From Sitta carolinensis (lineage: Eukaryota > Chordata > Aves > Passeriformes > Sittidae), in assembly GCA_032173965.1 (NCBI GenBank), contig CM063283.1, positions 84,712,243 to 84,776,242 on the forward strand: a stretch of 64,000 nucleotides of DNA, written 5' to 3'. The notes under the pieces are model-generated. The model was not told the DNA's origin, made no database searches, and saw nothing but the letters and a program-made list of their open reading frames with translations. Positions 1-13,400 of the stretch are shown here, piece by piece. The position numbers and the translations under genes were made by a program. Position 1 is the stretch's first letter, and each line of letters starts with the position of its first letter.

Positions 1-126
1 AAAGATAGACCTGTAAGAGCTTGGCCAAAACTAGCTGCAGTTTTATCACTGTGAAAGACATGTGAAGGCTTCATAGCATGTTAGGAATGATAAATTTACA
101 GATGCTTGTATTTTGATTGTTTGCAG

Positions 127-235
127 AGTGTTAGACCTACACCACAGAATGAAGCTATAACAGTACATTTCAAGCCCGTTACGTTAAAAGCCTCTGAAAG
201 TAAATATACCAAAGTTGCAAGCATTAGCTTTGATG
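127..235 (+). CDS. TMEM131: TMEM131 exon (first in window)
   Basis: Acceptor TTTGCAG and donor GTGAGT. Encodes [10 protein letters not shown]...SISFD, lumenal part, and ends one base into a codon. Upstream exons are outside the window. Confidence 0.9.
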
Positions 236-1440
236 GTGAGTACTGCTCCTCTCTTAGAACTTTTCAAGTGCTTCTGAAAACTTACTGAAGATTCATTGAT
301 TATTTTCACTCTCTCAACAAAACACTGTTTATAATTTTGAGAAGAAAATAGTATTGTCCTGCCTGGAAAGGGCTTACAGTTCTTCTGAACTTCAATTATT
401 TCTGAAAGGATTGTCTTTGTTATGATCATCAAGTATATTAGACTGGTAAATACAGATGAGGAAGAGAAAGGAATTCTTAATTTTTTCTAATATACATAGC
501 TGTATTCTTATGTTAAGGCACTGATTATTTAAATGTATTTTTATTTTAAACAGACATCTGTTTCTGAGAAATCCTAAATAAACGAGGTAACGCAAGTTAC
601 TCCTGGGGAAATTTCAGTTAGACACAAGAAGAAATTTTTTCACAATGAAAACAATTAGCCACCATTGAAATAATCTCCCCAGGAAGGGGTGGATTCTGTG
701 GTGTTGGGCACTTGAGATCAGTCTCAGCCAGGGTGCTGAGACATCTTGTTTAAACTGTACTTCTGCCAGGAAAGGTTGGACTGAGTGGTCCTTGAGGTCT
801 CCTTCCAGCCTGGTATTCTATGATTTTTCTCTTGCATAGTGTGACTTTAAGTGCTGTGCTGACATTTTGTAGAAAGGCACCTCTGTTTTTGTAGAGATTT
901 TAATCAGCTGTTAGAATGGTGGTGATACTCAGATGTACTGCTCTAAGATATTAGCTGGTGCTGTAAGTCCTTCTGCCTGGAATGGTTAAAAATGGAATCT
1001 TATACATGCAATAATTGTGGTAGGGATAATTTTAGAAGCTGCAGGGATAAAGAGGAGAGGATTGTTTTTTATTATCATTTCTGGATTAACACTTTAGAAA
1101 TTCAATAGGTCATGGTTTCTAAAACCAGTAAAGTATGTTTTAACTTATAAATTCTGAAAGAGACGAATTCTGTCATCCTGAGGTGATAATACATTCAGAT
1201 TTTGGAGCTGGTGGGAATTGTTATATGAGGACCTACTGGCTAACATATGGTACATCTTAAAAGGAATGGTGGTTCCTGGGAAAAATACCCAGTTAAGCTG
1301 CTTAGTGTGTTTAAGGAATTGACTTGATGAATTCTTATCAGTGAAGCAGCCAGCCCTAAATATTTGCAATTTAAGCTGTCCTAATTACATTCAGGGACTT
1401 TAGGGCTTGGTGGGTTCTCTTAATTAGTATTTGAATACCT

Positions 1441-1488
<48 letters not shown>

Positions 1489-4400
1489 TACTGTTGCTAC
1501 CAGGCTAACATTGCCTGTTCTATGATCTGATCTTGGAGCAGACCTGTGAGCACCACTCTTGGTGATTATGTAGTTTGGGTTCTTACATGGATTCTACTTC
1601 TCTTTTTGCAATGTTTAGCTTTTCTTTAGTATCTTCATTTTTAGGAAATCGTTACATTTCTGGCCCAGAATTCCTCTCAACTGGTGGCTCAAAGAGAGGG
1701 GCCCAGCAATCTCAGGCTTCTGTTCTGTTAGGGAGGGGTAGTTTTATTCTATATTCTTAGTGGAGAGTTCAGTTTGTCTGGGATCCAAATTATCCTCTGG
1801 ACATGTTCAAGTTATTTATATGATGGCAACAATCAGGCTTCCCTGTAATAGTAGAAAAGCTTACTGAATCAGACAGGTCATCTAACTGGTGTTAAATGGG
1901 AACAATTCAAAATTGAGATCTCTTTCTTCATAGACTCTACACCATGTCAGTTTGCTGAAATTTCCTTAAGCTCCACTTTTTTCCTTCCATGATAATTAAT
2001 TTCTGGTATAGGCTGTGGTTTTATTCTTCCACTTAATCTAACTTAATGGATCTATTTTTGTCAGCTTTAACAAACTTCTTATATTCTTGTGTGTACAGCA
2101 TCAAAAGCAAAAAGAGCATCACAGTCTTCTGGGAAAATAACTGTTAAAGCAAAAGAGAAGAGCTATTCCAAACTTGAAATACCCTATCAAGCAGAAGTGT
2201 TGGATGGGTAAGCGTCCAGTAACTGAACATAGTTCAGAAACTAAATGCCCTAATTTAGAAGGGAATATTCTTGATTTTAAACAAATGGATGAGGTAGTCT
2301 TAGCCATTCATAAATTGGTTTCAAGGCTTGAGTTAAATTTGGTCTTAGTGAGTTGTTTTTCAGAGGAGCCGAAGACTGCATATGAGACAATTTAAAAATG
2401 CAGCATTAGAAATATTTCTGCTTTTGCATTCGCTGTTCTACTGCAATATGAAGTAAGCATAGAGAGCTTTTTTGTTTTAAGCAGAATTTTGGAAGAACTC
2501 TGTGTTTCCTTGGGTTTTGTTACTTATCTACAACATGTGGCTAAGCTGATTTTAAAAACATTTTGAATGAAGTGCTATTTTATCAACAGAGCCAGCAGGT
2601 ATTTTAAAGGCAAAAAACTAAACCTTACCTATCGGAATTTTTGTGCTGCAGACATGATTTGGCTAATAAGAAATACACATGATTTGCAAATTATCTTAAT
2701 ACTTCAACACTTGCTTTTAGTCCTCCTGTTATTCTGAGTTACATATTTTCTTATTTCATTTGAATTACTTACTAATGTCCCTATAGAGCTGATAATATAG
2801 TGTCAGCATGCAGTGGGGTAGGTACCTTTTTGCAGTTTGAAATAATGAGTTCTAGTCTTTGTGTAAGGAAACACTTCGAGGAAAATCTTTTATTTTCTTT
2901 AAACTGATTTCTTTTAATAGTTACTTAGGATTTGATCATGCTGCCACACTCTTCCACATCCGTGACAGTGCTGCTGATTCTGTGGAAAGACTGATCTATC
3001 TAACAAACACATTCAGTTTTGCAGTCCTTATACATGATGTTGTGTTACCAGAAGAAGCAAAACCAATGTTTAAAGTAAGTCCCATTTCAGTGAATGCTTT
3101 TACCTATTAGTAAGTGCTTAAATGTGATGCACTTTGTTCAATTGTAACCTTGGTTTTCATTGTTCACTGGTCTAGGTCCAGAACTTCAGTAAACCAGTGT
3201 TAATTCCACCTAATGAATCCAGATACATTTTTACACTTCTTTTTATGCCTTCCACATCATCTGTTCATGTATAACAATATCCTACTTATCACCAATGCTT
3301 CTAAATTTCACCTACCAGTCCGAGCATACACAGGATTTCTAGATGTAAGTATTTTCCTTTTTTTTTTTTTTTTTTTTTTGCAACTTCTGTCTAATTAGAG
3401 GCAGACTTCAAAGGAGTCTTTAATTCTTTATTCTACTTTAGTTGTCTGCTGAAAAATTCTTTTTTGTTCCGTTTAAATCTTTAGTTTTCCATAGGAAATC
3501 TATTAACGTAGAATTTTGGGATTGTCATTGTAGTGTTGTATTAAAGTTATTAATGTGTTTTTTAATGATGTCAGAGTTTGAGCACACTTTATATTTCATT
3601 TATGCTAAAATACTTTTATCACTCTTTCTAGTACTTTGTACTGTCTCCAAAAACTGAGGAGCGATTTATAGATTTTGGCATATTGAGTGCAACAGAAGTT
3701 ACCAGCATTTTATTTGCAGTCATCAACAGCAATCCAATAGAGGTGAGGATGCATTTATTTTTAGTTTATCTTCTGAAAAATTTACATCAGTGTCATTACT
3801 GAAAACAGTACCTTTTGTTCTTTTTAAGCTGGCTATAAAAAGTTGGCATATTATAGGGGATGGTTTGGCTGTAGAACTTCTAACTACTGAAAAGGGAAAC
3901 AGAACAACAATAATTGCAAACCACCATGAACTGCAAAATGCTACTGCATCTGATCAGTCTTCAGTAAGTAAACCTTTGAATCCATTGCTTAAAGCTAGAT
4001 ATACGAGGGGAGGAAAGAGACAAACCTCTGCAACTTCTTTCAATGTCATTTAGCAGAGGAGAGTTAAGAATTCTTAATTTTTGTCTGAACTTGAATATGA
4101 TAAAGCGTGTAGGCTTCCTAAATCTATTTTAAGGAGCAGCATTATATTCAAATTGCTGTTTCTGATGTTTACCCTTTCCAAATCTAACCAATCTCAATGC
4201 CCTCGGATGATGCTCATCATTAATCTGGGATGAGTGGAAATTTATGACCACAAGGAATAGATAATTTTTGTGTTAGTCACTTATGTGTGTGAACTCTGTG
4301 TATCACTGACGGCGGTTTTAAATGGATTTTGAGTCTGTTTTTAGTGAAGTTTCTTTTTGTTTAATGTAATACATTGGTAGGTTTTTCTGCCATTTACAGG

Positions 4401-7400
4401 TGATCCTCGCATCAGGCCATTATGCAGTGTTCAGAGTAAATCTAATAGCAAAGGAACTTGAAGGAATTCATGATGGAGCTGTACAAATCACAACAGATTA
4501 TGAGGTATATTTATTGTATAATAAATGGGTGTTGCCCAAAAGAGCTGTTGAGTCTTTAAGTGTGGTTTTAGTGGACAGACTAGCATGAGGGAGAAGTTGA
4601 GGTTGGAAGGGAACTTCAGAGGTCAGGTTATCTTTGGAAGTTAGCCCTGCATCATACAACAGGAATGCTACTTATGCTTTTATTATGTTTTTTGTCCAGC
4701 TTTGAGAAATATCCATTTAAATCTGACCTAATGCTTTGCAGTTTGGCTTCTTCAGTGGCATGACACACCCTCAAAGCATCAATGTGTGGATTTTGGGGCG
4801 TATCATGCGCTGGCGATGTGCTTCTCCATACATCATCAGTTACTGAAACTGGGCTGTAATATCAGCCCCTTTTTGTCAAAACACAGTGTGAAAGCTGTTT
4901 TGAAGAGTCACAGAATCATGAGGATTTGAAAAGACTGGATGCCACCATGCCCACTAAACCATACTGCAGTTTGCTGGCAGTCGAAGAAACAGATTCCTTG
5001 CACTGATTATTATGGGAGGGAACAACCGGTTGTGTCAACTTCATGTGCCTTGTTTTTGCAGGAGACAAAGTCTAATGAATAATGCAGTCTGTATTTAATA
5101 TCTCTGTGTGATATATGGAAAAAAAATCAAACATGACTCTGTGCTTACGAAGTCAGGAAATTTTATCACTGATTGTGTGGTTCTGATGGTGTAACAGAAA
5201 ATGGGAAATTCCCAATTTCTGCCAGTTATTGGAGATTTTAAGCTTTTTTTAGTATATCCACACATGTATGTGACCCTTCAGTTATGGATTCTGAAGCATT
5301 TTATTTTCTTGCTTGTTACAAGTTATTCTACTTCTATTGGTACTGGAATCTCATTGCAATCCCTTCTATGTGTCTCAAAGTATTACAATAGCATGATGTT
5401 TTGACAGATTGGGTGTATTTTCTTCCCTCATTTACTTTAAAGATGTTAACCTCCTGTTTTCCAACAAAGTAGGCCTCATTCAAATGAGACCTATATAATA
5501 CCGCATTGGGGAGCTTATGTTTTCAGTATGCTATTCTGTTCCATTTAGAAGAGAACTGAGGATGACTGAGTAAAGGAGTGCTTCCTGACAGTATGGAGTG
5601 ACTGTTCAGAATATGATGATGGGTTGAAATCTTAATTCACGTCTCCATGTTTTAAATGTCTATATAATCTTAGGCTACACTAATTTTAGAATTTCAGGGT
5701 TTTGTTATTGTCTGTAACTTAAAAGTGGAAGGAGGCATTTAAAGGTTGGAAATGTAAGGGGTTTTTTCTAAATTTCTCTTTGGTATTTTTTGTACAGATT
5801 TTAACTATACCAGTGAAGGCTGTGATTGCTGTAGGCTCATTGACCTGCTCCCCAAAACATGTTTTTCTTCCACCTTCTTTTCCGGTAAGAGAGTTGGGGT
5901 TTTTTTAAGAGTTAAATGTTTACTTGCTGTGGTTTTTCTTTATATGCCTTTTTCAAGGGGTATTACTGTCCTGAATTCTATGTCAAATTGCTGGAGAGAT
6001 TGTGCTACTGAACTGTTATGATCAGTTTGTCATTCTTTTGGGGGTTGTTTGGGATTTTTCCACCATGTGTTCCAAGCATGAGTTGTCCCTACATCTCCTC
6101 AACAGCCCACTTGAATGGGATCTTGGAGTACTCGTGTAATCTTCCCCATGGGAGGAGGACAGGTCAGTCAGCAGGACTTCAGTGAATGTTTGATACAATT
6201 GCCACATATTCTGTCTTCTTTCTCATCTCCCATGTCACAAATTCTTCTGAAGTCTTTTGCTATTCCTGAGGGTCAAATAGTCATGCCTACAGTTGCAAAG
6301 ATCACTAGTTGTTTTTATCTTTAGATCTATTTTTTTTTACTATGTAGCCTTACCATTATATGGATACTTATTACACTGAGTGCCACATCTAGAACTTCAT
6401 TATGAACTGCTTCATAAGTTTTTGATAAGTTAAAATAGCTTAAAGATCCATTTCCCTTTCATTCACTGGAGATAAAGCAGTTTCTGTATTCTCTATCTAA
6501 ATCTACTAGAATTATTAGAAATTATTATTATTATTATTATGAAGAAGAATTCCTGTGAAGAATGTTCCTTTTGAGTGCCACAATAAAATATTTTGTTCCA
6601 TGTCAGACCACAAAGAAGTAATATTTTTTTTAATCTCCTTTGAGTTTGTTCTAGCTGAAATGGCTAAAGAACTTCTCAGTATTCCATAGTAATAAGCCCA
6701 CAGTCTTGTCAGCTTGATTTTTGGGAGGCCTCTGTTTTGTTTGTGTGTTGTTTGATATATTTTGTTTTGGTTTTGTGATTTTTTTGAGGGGGGAGGTTCT
6801 TTCTTTTGATTCGGGGTGGGTTGTTTGTTTTATTTTCTTTTGCTTTATTTTATTTTGGCAGATACTACTACTTATAGCACCTATGTTTCTCAGGCATTAC
6901 TTCCTTGCTGTCATTATTCTTTCTCTTCCCTAGATTACTGTGATTTTATTGTATTCATGCTTTTTCTAGTAATGTTTTCAGACAATTATTCATTCAGGGG
7001 ATCTTTGGCCTCCTGCATTTTGTTTGGGAGTATAGATTCAGAAATAATTACCACCTTTGACAAGATTATAGACTATTTACTGTGTGCAAGCCCCAAGCTT
7101 CTCAGAGATTCAGCTTCGCTTACTGCTTCCATTAGTTGATCACTTAGCTCTTTTTATATTTGAGAACATTAACAGCAGGTTTACTTTTACTTTTCTTGAA
7201 TTCATTCCAAACTAAACTTGTGCTCACTGAATTCATGATAGTTTTGCATTTAGTTCTTCTGTGATGCCTCTATTACTTATGAAAATAAGCCTAAAATAGC
7301 ATCAGTTCTTTTTGTTTCAGTATTTGGTAGAGAAACTTGACAGCTACACCATCCAGGAATAACTAGGTGCTACTATTTTAGTAACACATGCTTCTCAGTT

Positions 7401-10400
7401 TATACTTAGGATGTAATTCTCCTGCAGCTGCCTGGTTCCCAGAGCTGTCTGTCTGTTTATTATTTTAGTGTATTTGTACCTAAGTGTGATTTCTGGTATT
7501 CTGTTGAAGGTTGTTGGCAATACACTGACAGTGTATACAGGACTTGTAAAGGGCAGTGTCTTGATTTAAACAAATCTTTGCTGTGTTGACTTCTGCTTCA
7601 TAGCGTTGTCTTTCCCTCACAGTGTAACCTCTCAACTCTTCCCTGGTCAAAGGTCATCTTTGAGGACCTTTATGCTAAATGGCATTGTTATGATTTTCTT
7701 ATTCCATTTTTTTTTCCTTGTCCATTGTTTCTAAGTGCTATGTAAAGGTCTTAGTAAAATACTATTTATTTGCTCTAGACACTTTAACAAACTTGTATCT
7801 TGTTCTAGACAATTTAACAAACCTGTCCCATTGATGAGTTTGTTACTCATAGGAATGCACAGATAAAGCTCAGACATACCTCCTAATCCAGTTTAACAGG
7901 ACTGTACTAGTAAGGATTTAATCTTGTAGTTTCTTTCCCCTGCAATCACTGCTATTAAGACTATTGCAATATTTGACTGTTTCCTGAGGCTGCAGACAAA
8001 TTTTGAATCTGCAAAAGGCCTCCCCCATATCTTCACTTAACTTTAGAGATATTTTTTTTAAAGTATTATTTTAAGGGGAACAAGAAAAAAGCATGTTCAT
8101 TAAAAGATAGTCTTGGGTACTTATATTTGCTTGTACTGATTTTCTTTTCTTTACTTAAATCTGAAGTCTCCCCACCAGTTCTGCATTGCACTTTTTTTCT
8201 GCTTTTGTTTCTATTGTTTCCTCTGAAACATATTAGGGTTGGGTGTTGAGGTAAGGTGTAAAGCATGACCAAAATCATTGATTTACAACTGAAGTAGGGA
8301 TAGAGTTTGAGCATTGCAAGGATTTTGATTGTGACAGTTAAACTGCATTTTCTGTGTTTAAAAGGTAAAATAATGTTTGAGTCAGAAAAGGTGACAGGTG
8401 TAAAGGTGTGGGGAAAAACTTTCCTGTTCTCTTCTTAAATGTAGTTTTGGTGCGTGGTGTCTTAACTGCATTTGGTGGCAGAAAGGAGAATTTTAAAAGC
8501 CCTCTGTCACCTGTAGTTTTCAAAATCATAGCTTCCCTTTACTCTTCCTTTTAGATTATTTCTAATTAATAGCAACTAATTACTATTTCTAATTGCTAGC
8601 AGTGATCTTTTGCAAAAAGACTGTTTCCCTTTGGTAATAGGAGGTTCAACAAACTGAAGTTTTTTCTTGCCTTTCATTTTCTGCTACTTTTTTTATCACT
8701 GTTGGATTAAGGAGAGCTGTTGTCCTAGCTCTTGCAAGATACTAAAGGTGTTCTTAATTTTCAAAGAAGGATGAACTGTTTGGAAGCATATGGAATTAAA
8801 AATACAACTTCACAGAAACTTACTATCTTGAAGTGTTGCAAATGGCATTTCTTTACGATAGCGTAGTTAAAATCTCAATTTAACATTTCAGCAGTGCTGT
8901 GGTCTTTGCCAGCCTGCATAAATAGATACATATGCTAAGGCAAAATGCATATCCTGCAGACTTTTTCCTTTTATTTTCCTCAGGGGAAAGTAGTTCACCA
9001 GAGCCTGAACGTAATGAACTCCTTTTCTCAGAAAGTGAAAATACAACATATACGGTCCTTGTCGGAAGATGTAAGGTTTTATTATAAGAGGCTAAGAAGT
9101 AATAAAGAAGACTTAGAGCCAGGAAAAAAATCCAAGGTTTGTTTATGTCTCATTTCTAAACGTTTATAAGTTCTGTTTTCTATATAGCATATGTTGAGCC
9201 GAAATCTTCCTTCTTTTCTCTTTGGTCATTGGATTACTATGCTGTTTAAGTGATCAGCTCTTATGTGTTTTGCAGATTGCAAATATTTATTTTGATCCTG
9301 GTTTACAGTGTGGAGATCATTGTTATGTAGGATTGCCTTTTCTATCTAAATGTAAGTAGAGTTCAACTTTATAATGAAAATAATTTAAAATAAGTTTTCT
9401 CCTTAAGTAATTGTTTTACTTGAAGATTTAAAAAAACACACTATTTTTTACAGCGGAATCTAAAGTTCAACACAGCACAGCAATGCAAGAAGATGCATGG
9501 GATTCTGACTGGGATTTGCATGAGAATTTGTTCAAAGAATGGACAGAAATAAAAGAGAACTCAAGCCATAGGTAAGTATTTTATTCCTGTTGTTTGCTCA
9601 GGCCTTAAGTCAGTAATAATTCTGTGATATTGTGCGCTCTTATAGAATACAAAACTTCTTAATATTGCTGTGCTCTTTGAGAGGGGCTAAGAAGGAATTG
9701 TTGGGCCTTTTCTGCAAAACTTTTAAAGAGAGCATTTAAAAAGTTAAAAAACGGTAATAATTTCCTCAAATTAAAGAAAACACTGGAAGTTACTATTCAC
9801 TGAGTTGCTGGAGTTGTTGAAAAGATTGTAACGGTGAGGGAGTCTCTACTCTGCAAAAATTTCCAAATCAAGATTATACTGGTTGTTCAGTATCCCTGCT
9901 TAAACTGTTTTAAAATAGTGTCCTCAATATCCCTTTTAAAATAGTGTCCCATTCCTTTAAATTTCATAAGGTTTTCTGTTATAACCATATTGGGCTTTTT
10001 GCATTTCAGGAATTACAAAATTTTTCTGTATTTTACCTTGAGAAGATGAATGGTTGCTACTTAATATTTAGAAAAGTTAAACTCTGTAGACTGCTACCTA
10101 CCTTTTAAACATCTGCCTTCTCATACATAAATAAACTTGATTAAATCTCCAAGAGACACGAGTTAACATAAACAGCAAGCGTGTATGTCTTTTGTGTTGA
10201 TAGCATCCAGATTACCCTTAGGAAAAAAAAGAATTTGAAGAAACAAAATGTCTGTATGCAACTAAACAGAATAACAAAAGGATTCCTTTGTCACTTCTGT
10301 CTTATAATGGTGATATATTGTTAGCTCATGAGAAAAATTGATCTAAACAGGATCCTCTATTTAGCCACACCAGTAACTTTAAAGAATGTTTTATCCCCTA

Positions 10401-13400
10401 CAGTAAGAGAACAGTAAAGGAGAATGCTACTAAAGATTAGTTCTGAATAAGAAGTAGTTCTAGCTTGAATATACAATGCTTTAATATTGTTTATTGTAAT
10501 ATATTTAATACTTCTAATGAGAGTTGAGATTACTCAGCTGTCCTAAGGATCATTCAGGAAAAGGAGAGAACTTCTGAAAACAGAGCGGTTGTGACTTGAA
10601 CATTTGGAGTTTCTCCAAAGTATTTCCTCTGGATTTTAAGCCTAATATTTCATTTGTTTTGCTGACTGGAGAGCTTGTAGGAGAGAGGAACCCAGGTCTG
10701 TTGTGGCAGTTGTTTAATAGCAAACAACTTAATTAACTGATGGAAATAGTGGCTAAGCACCAAGTATGACTTGTTCAGATTAGCTTTAGGTTTATTAGGC
10801 AGGTGTGCAGGCACACAGTCTGTGTATTCGTTGCATTTACAGTTGATGTACTGATTTTCTTTACATATGCAGGCAAAATACATTTTCTGGATTGAGGATG
10901 CTATACTGGAGTTTTTCCTTTCTATTGTTTCTACCTTTGCAAATCATCAAATACATTTTGGGTTATTTTTCTTACTGAGCTGAATCTCAGTTATATTCTC
11001 AAAATCTGTTTCTGCAAAATGTAAAAGTGAGTTTTATAACTGTTTCTCCAGACCAAATGCTGTATTTGAAGTAGACACAGATCTTCAGAAGGATGTTCAA
11101 TTGAAAATTACAGCAGAAATGTCCTGGCCTTCCATCCTTAGTTCACCACGCCATCTAAACTTCCCTCTTACCAACACAAACAGCTCATCAGTAAGTTATT
11201 TTAGTGATAATATCATTTTAACAGGTGCTTCTAATTGCATTAATGATAACATAAACATATAAAAAAATTCTTTCTGAACAGGAAGAAGAAATTTTTCTAG
11301 AAAATCCAGCTGATGCTCCTGTATATGTTCAGTTTCTTCCAGTAGCTCTGTATTCTAACCCATCTACTTTTGTTGATAAGCTGTTAAAACGGTAAGTGTT
11401 GTTGTGGTATCCTTGGGGTATCATGCAGCAAAAAAATGCATTTTATAAGGAATGAATGTGTGATATGGCAGTTGTGTTGGTAGTTAGTATTGGCCACCTC
11501 TAATATTTGAATCATTCAGCCAGTTGAGAACTGAATCTATTGCCATTGAACACACATATTTTTTACTGTCCTAAAATGTGTTTACATTTCTTCCTTAACT
11601 TGATACACAACAGGGGGAAATAAAAAATGAAATCAAGTGATGCTCTCAGCTGTATATTGGGCTACCATAGATACTTGATTTGTGCTAAAATCCATAAATG
11701 CAAGTATGTCATTACCTTCCCTGATCTGTGAGAAAGAAAAAATTGCAATTTCATTTCAGGTTTAATTTGAGTAAACCAACTAATTTCAATCAGAGGACTC
11801 TAGAGTTCCAGGTTTTCAGAAACTGTGTAAGTATATTCTTGGTAATTTAAAATTCAGGCATTTAAATGTTTTAATAAGAGTTCAGTCATACATGTCTTAA
11901 AGTTTAGGTATTACTGTGGAATATGTTGTATAAATGTAGTATCTGTTCAATATCAGGAAATTGGGAAAAGAAATATTTCCTCAAATGTAACTAAAAAAGT
12001 GTTTCTTTTACCATATGCTTACATTATAATACAACTCTAGAAGTTACAGGAAAACTGCATTTTCTCATTCTCTTACTGACAGGATTATTTTCTTCAGCAT
12101 AGTGGTTACTAGTTCTAAAATCAGCAAAGAATTGATTATTCCATTGCTTTGATGGTTCTTTTAAATTATTTGAGTATTGTGGACTACTTTTAAGTGTGTG
12201 CTTTTTCATATAGAGCATGCCACATCCTAAACACTTATTTTTTTATCTGACTTTTCCCCTCCATTTGCAGTTTGTTTTAGATTACCATTTGATGCTTATT
12301 CAGTGTCTCAAGACAAATGAAAAACTTAACAAAATGCACTTTTTTGAGTAGTTCTGTTTTGTTTGCTTAACAATGGAAAATATTGAGGAGAAAAAATACT
12401 CCATAATGGCTCAATACTAGTTTAGTGTTCAAAATATATATGTAAGAATCTCTTTCTTGCACTAGAACTTCATGAGTCTACCTGGGTGAAGTTAAGCTCA
12501 GTTCTGCTTTGATGTGTTGTTCAGCTTCTTCATTAACACAAGCAGTTTACTAATTAGTAGGGAAATTATTGTGCTATTAGAGTTTCTGGTTAAGAAAACC
12601 AAATATGTCATTGAGTAATGTCCTTTTTTAGGACAAGACCAATTTTCTAGCTAAAATAATACCATTTCTATCAAATACATGTAAAAATGTCCTATTTTTT
12701 AAAGTGTTGCTTTGTTTCCCCACCCTCTTAAGGTCCAACCACTACAAACCACTGTGGGATTTACAAAGGGCCTGGCTCGTCATTCCATTTTAAATCTAAT
12801 ATTAAAACCTGGTGAGAGAAAGTCTGTCAAAGTAAAGTTCACTCCAGTTCTTAATAAAACTGTTTCATCGTTGATTGTTATCAGGTAAGAGAAATTTCTG
12901 AAATAAATGTGAGTTTTTTCTCTGTTTCCCTGTTAATATATAAGATCATACTTGCGCTCAGCTGTCAAGAAGCTATTGCTTTTACAAGAATAATTGTAGA
13001 ATCCTTTGTTTCTGCAGAAAGATTGTAAATGTAATTTTGACATGTCTTGGAGTATTTTAACTGTATTCAGTACATACTCAGTAATATAAATATATAAGCC
13101 ACTGTTATACTTACCACAGAATCACAGAAGGGCTTGGTTTGGACTGGGCCTTTAAAAAGTCATTAATCCAACCTGCCTGCAGTGACCATGGACATCTGCA
13201 GGTTTCTCAAAGGCCCATCAAACCTGATCATGAATGTTTCCAGGGATGGGGCATCTACTACTTCTCTGGGCAATCTCTTCCACTGTTTCAGTACCCTCAT
13301 TGTAAAAATTTTTTCCCTATATCTAGTCTGAATCTACCCTGTTTTAGTTTTAAAACCACCACTCCTATTCATGTCACTACAGGGCCTATTAAAAAGTTTC

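Noticed and set aside
4590..4680. GAGGTTGGAAGGGAACTTCAGAGGTC resembling a reversed CR1 tail
   Set aside because: Only one short block matches; flanks do not continue the CR1 consensus.
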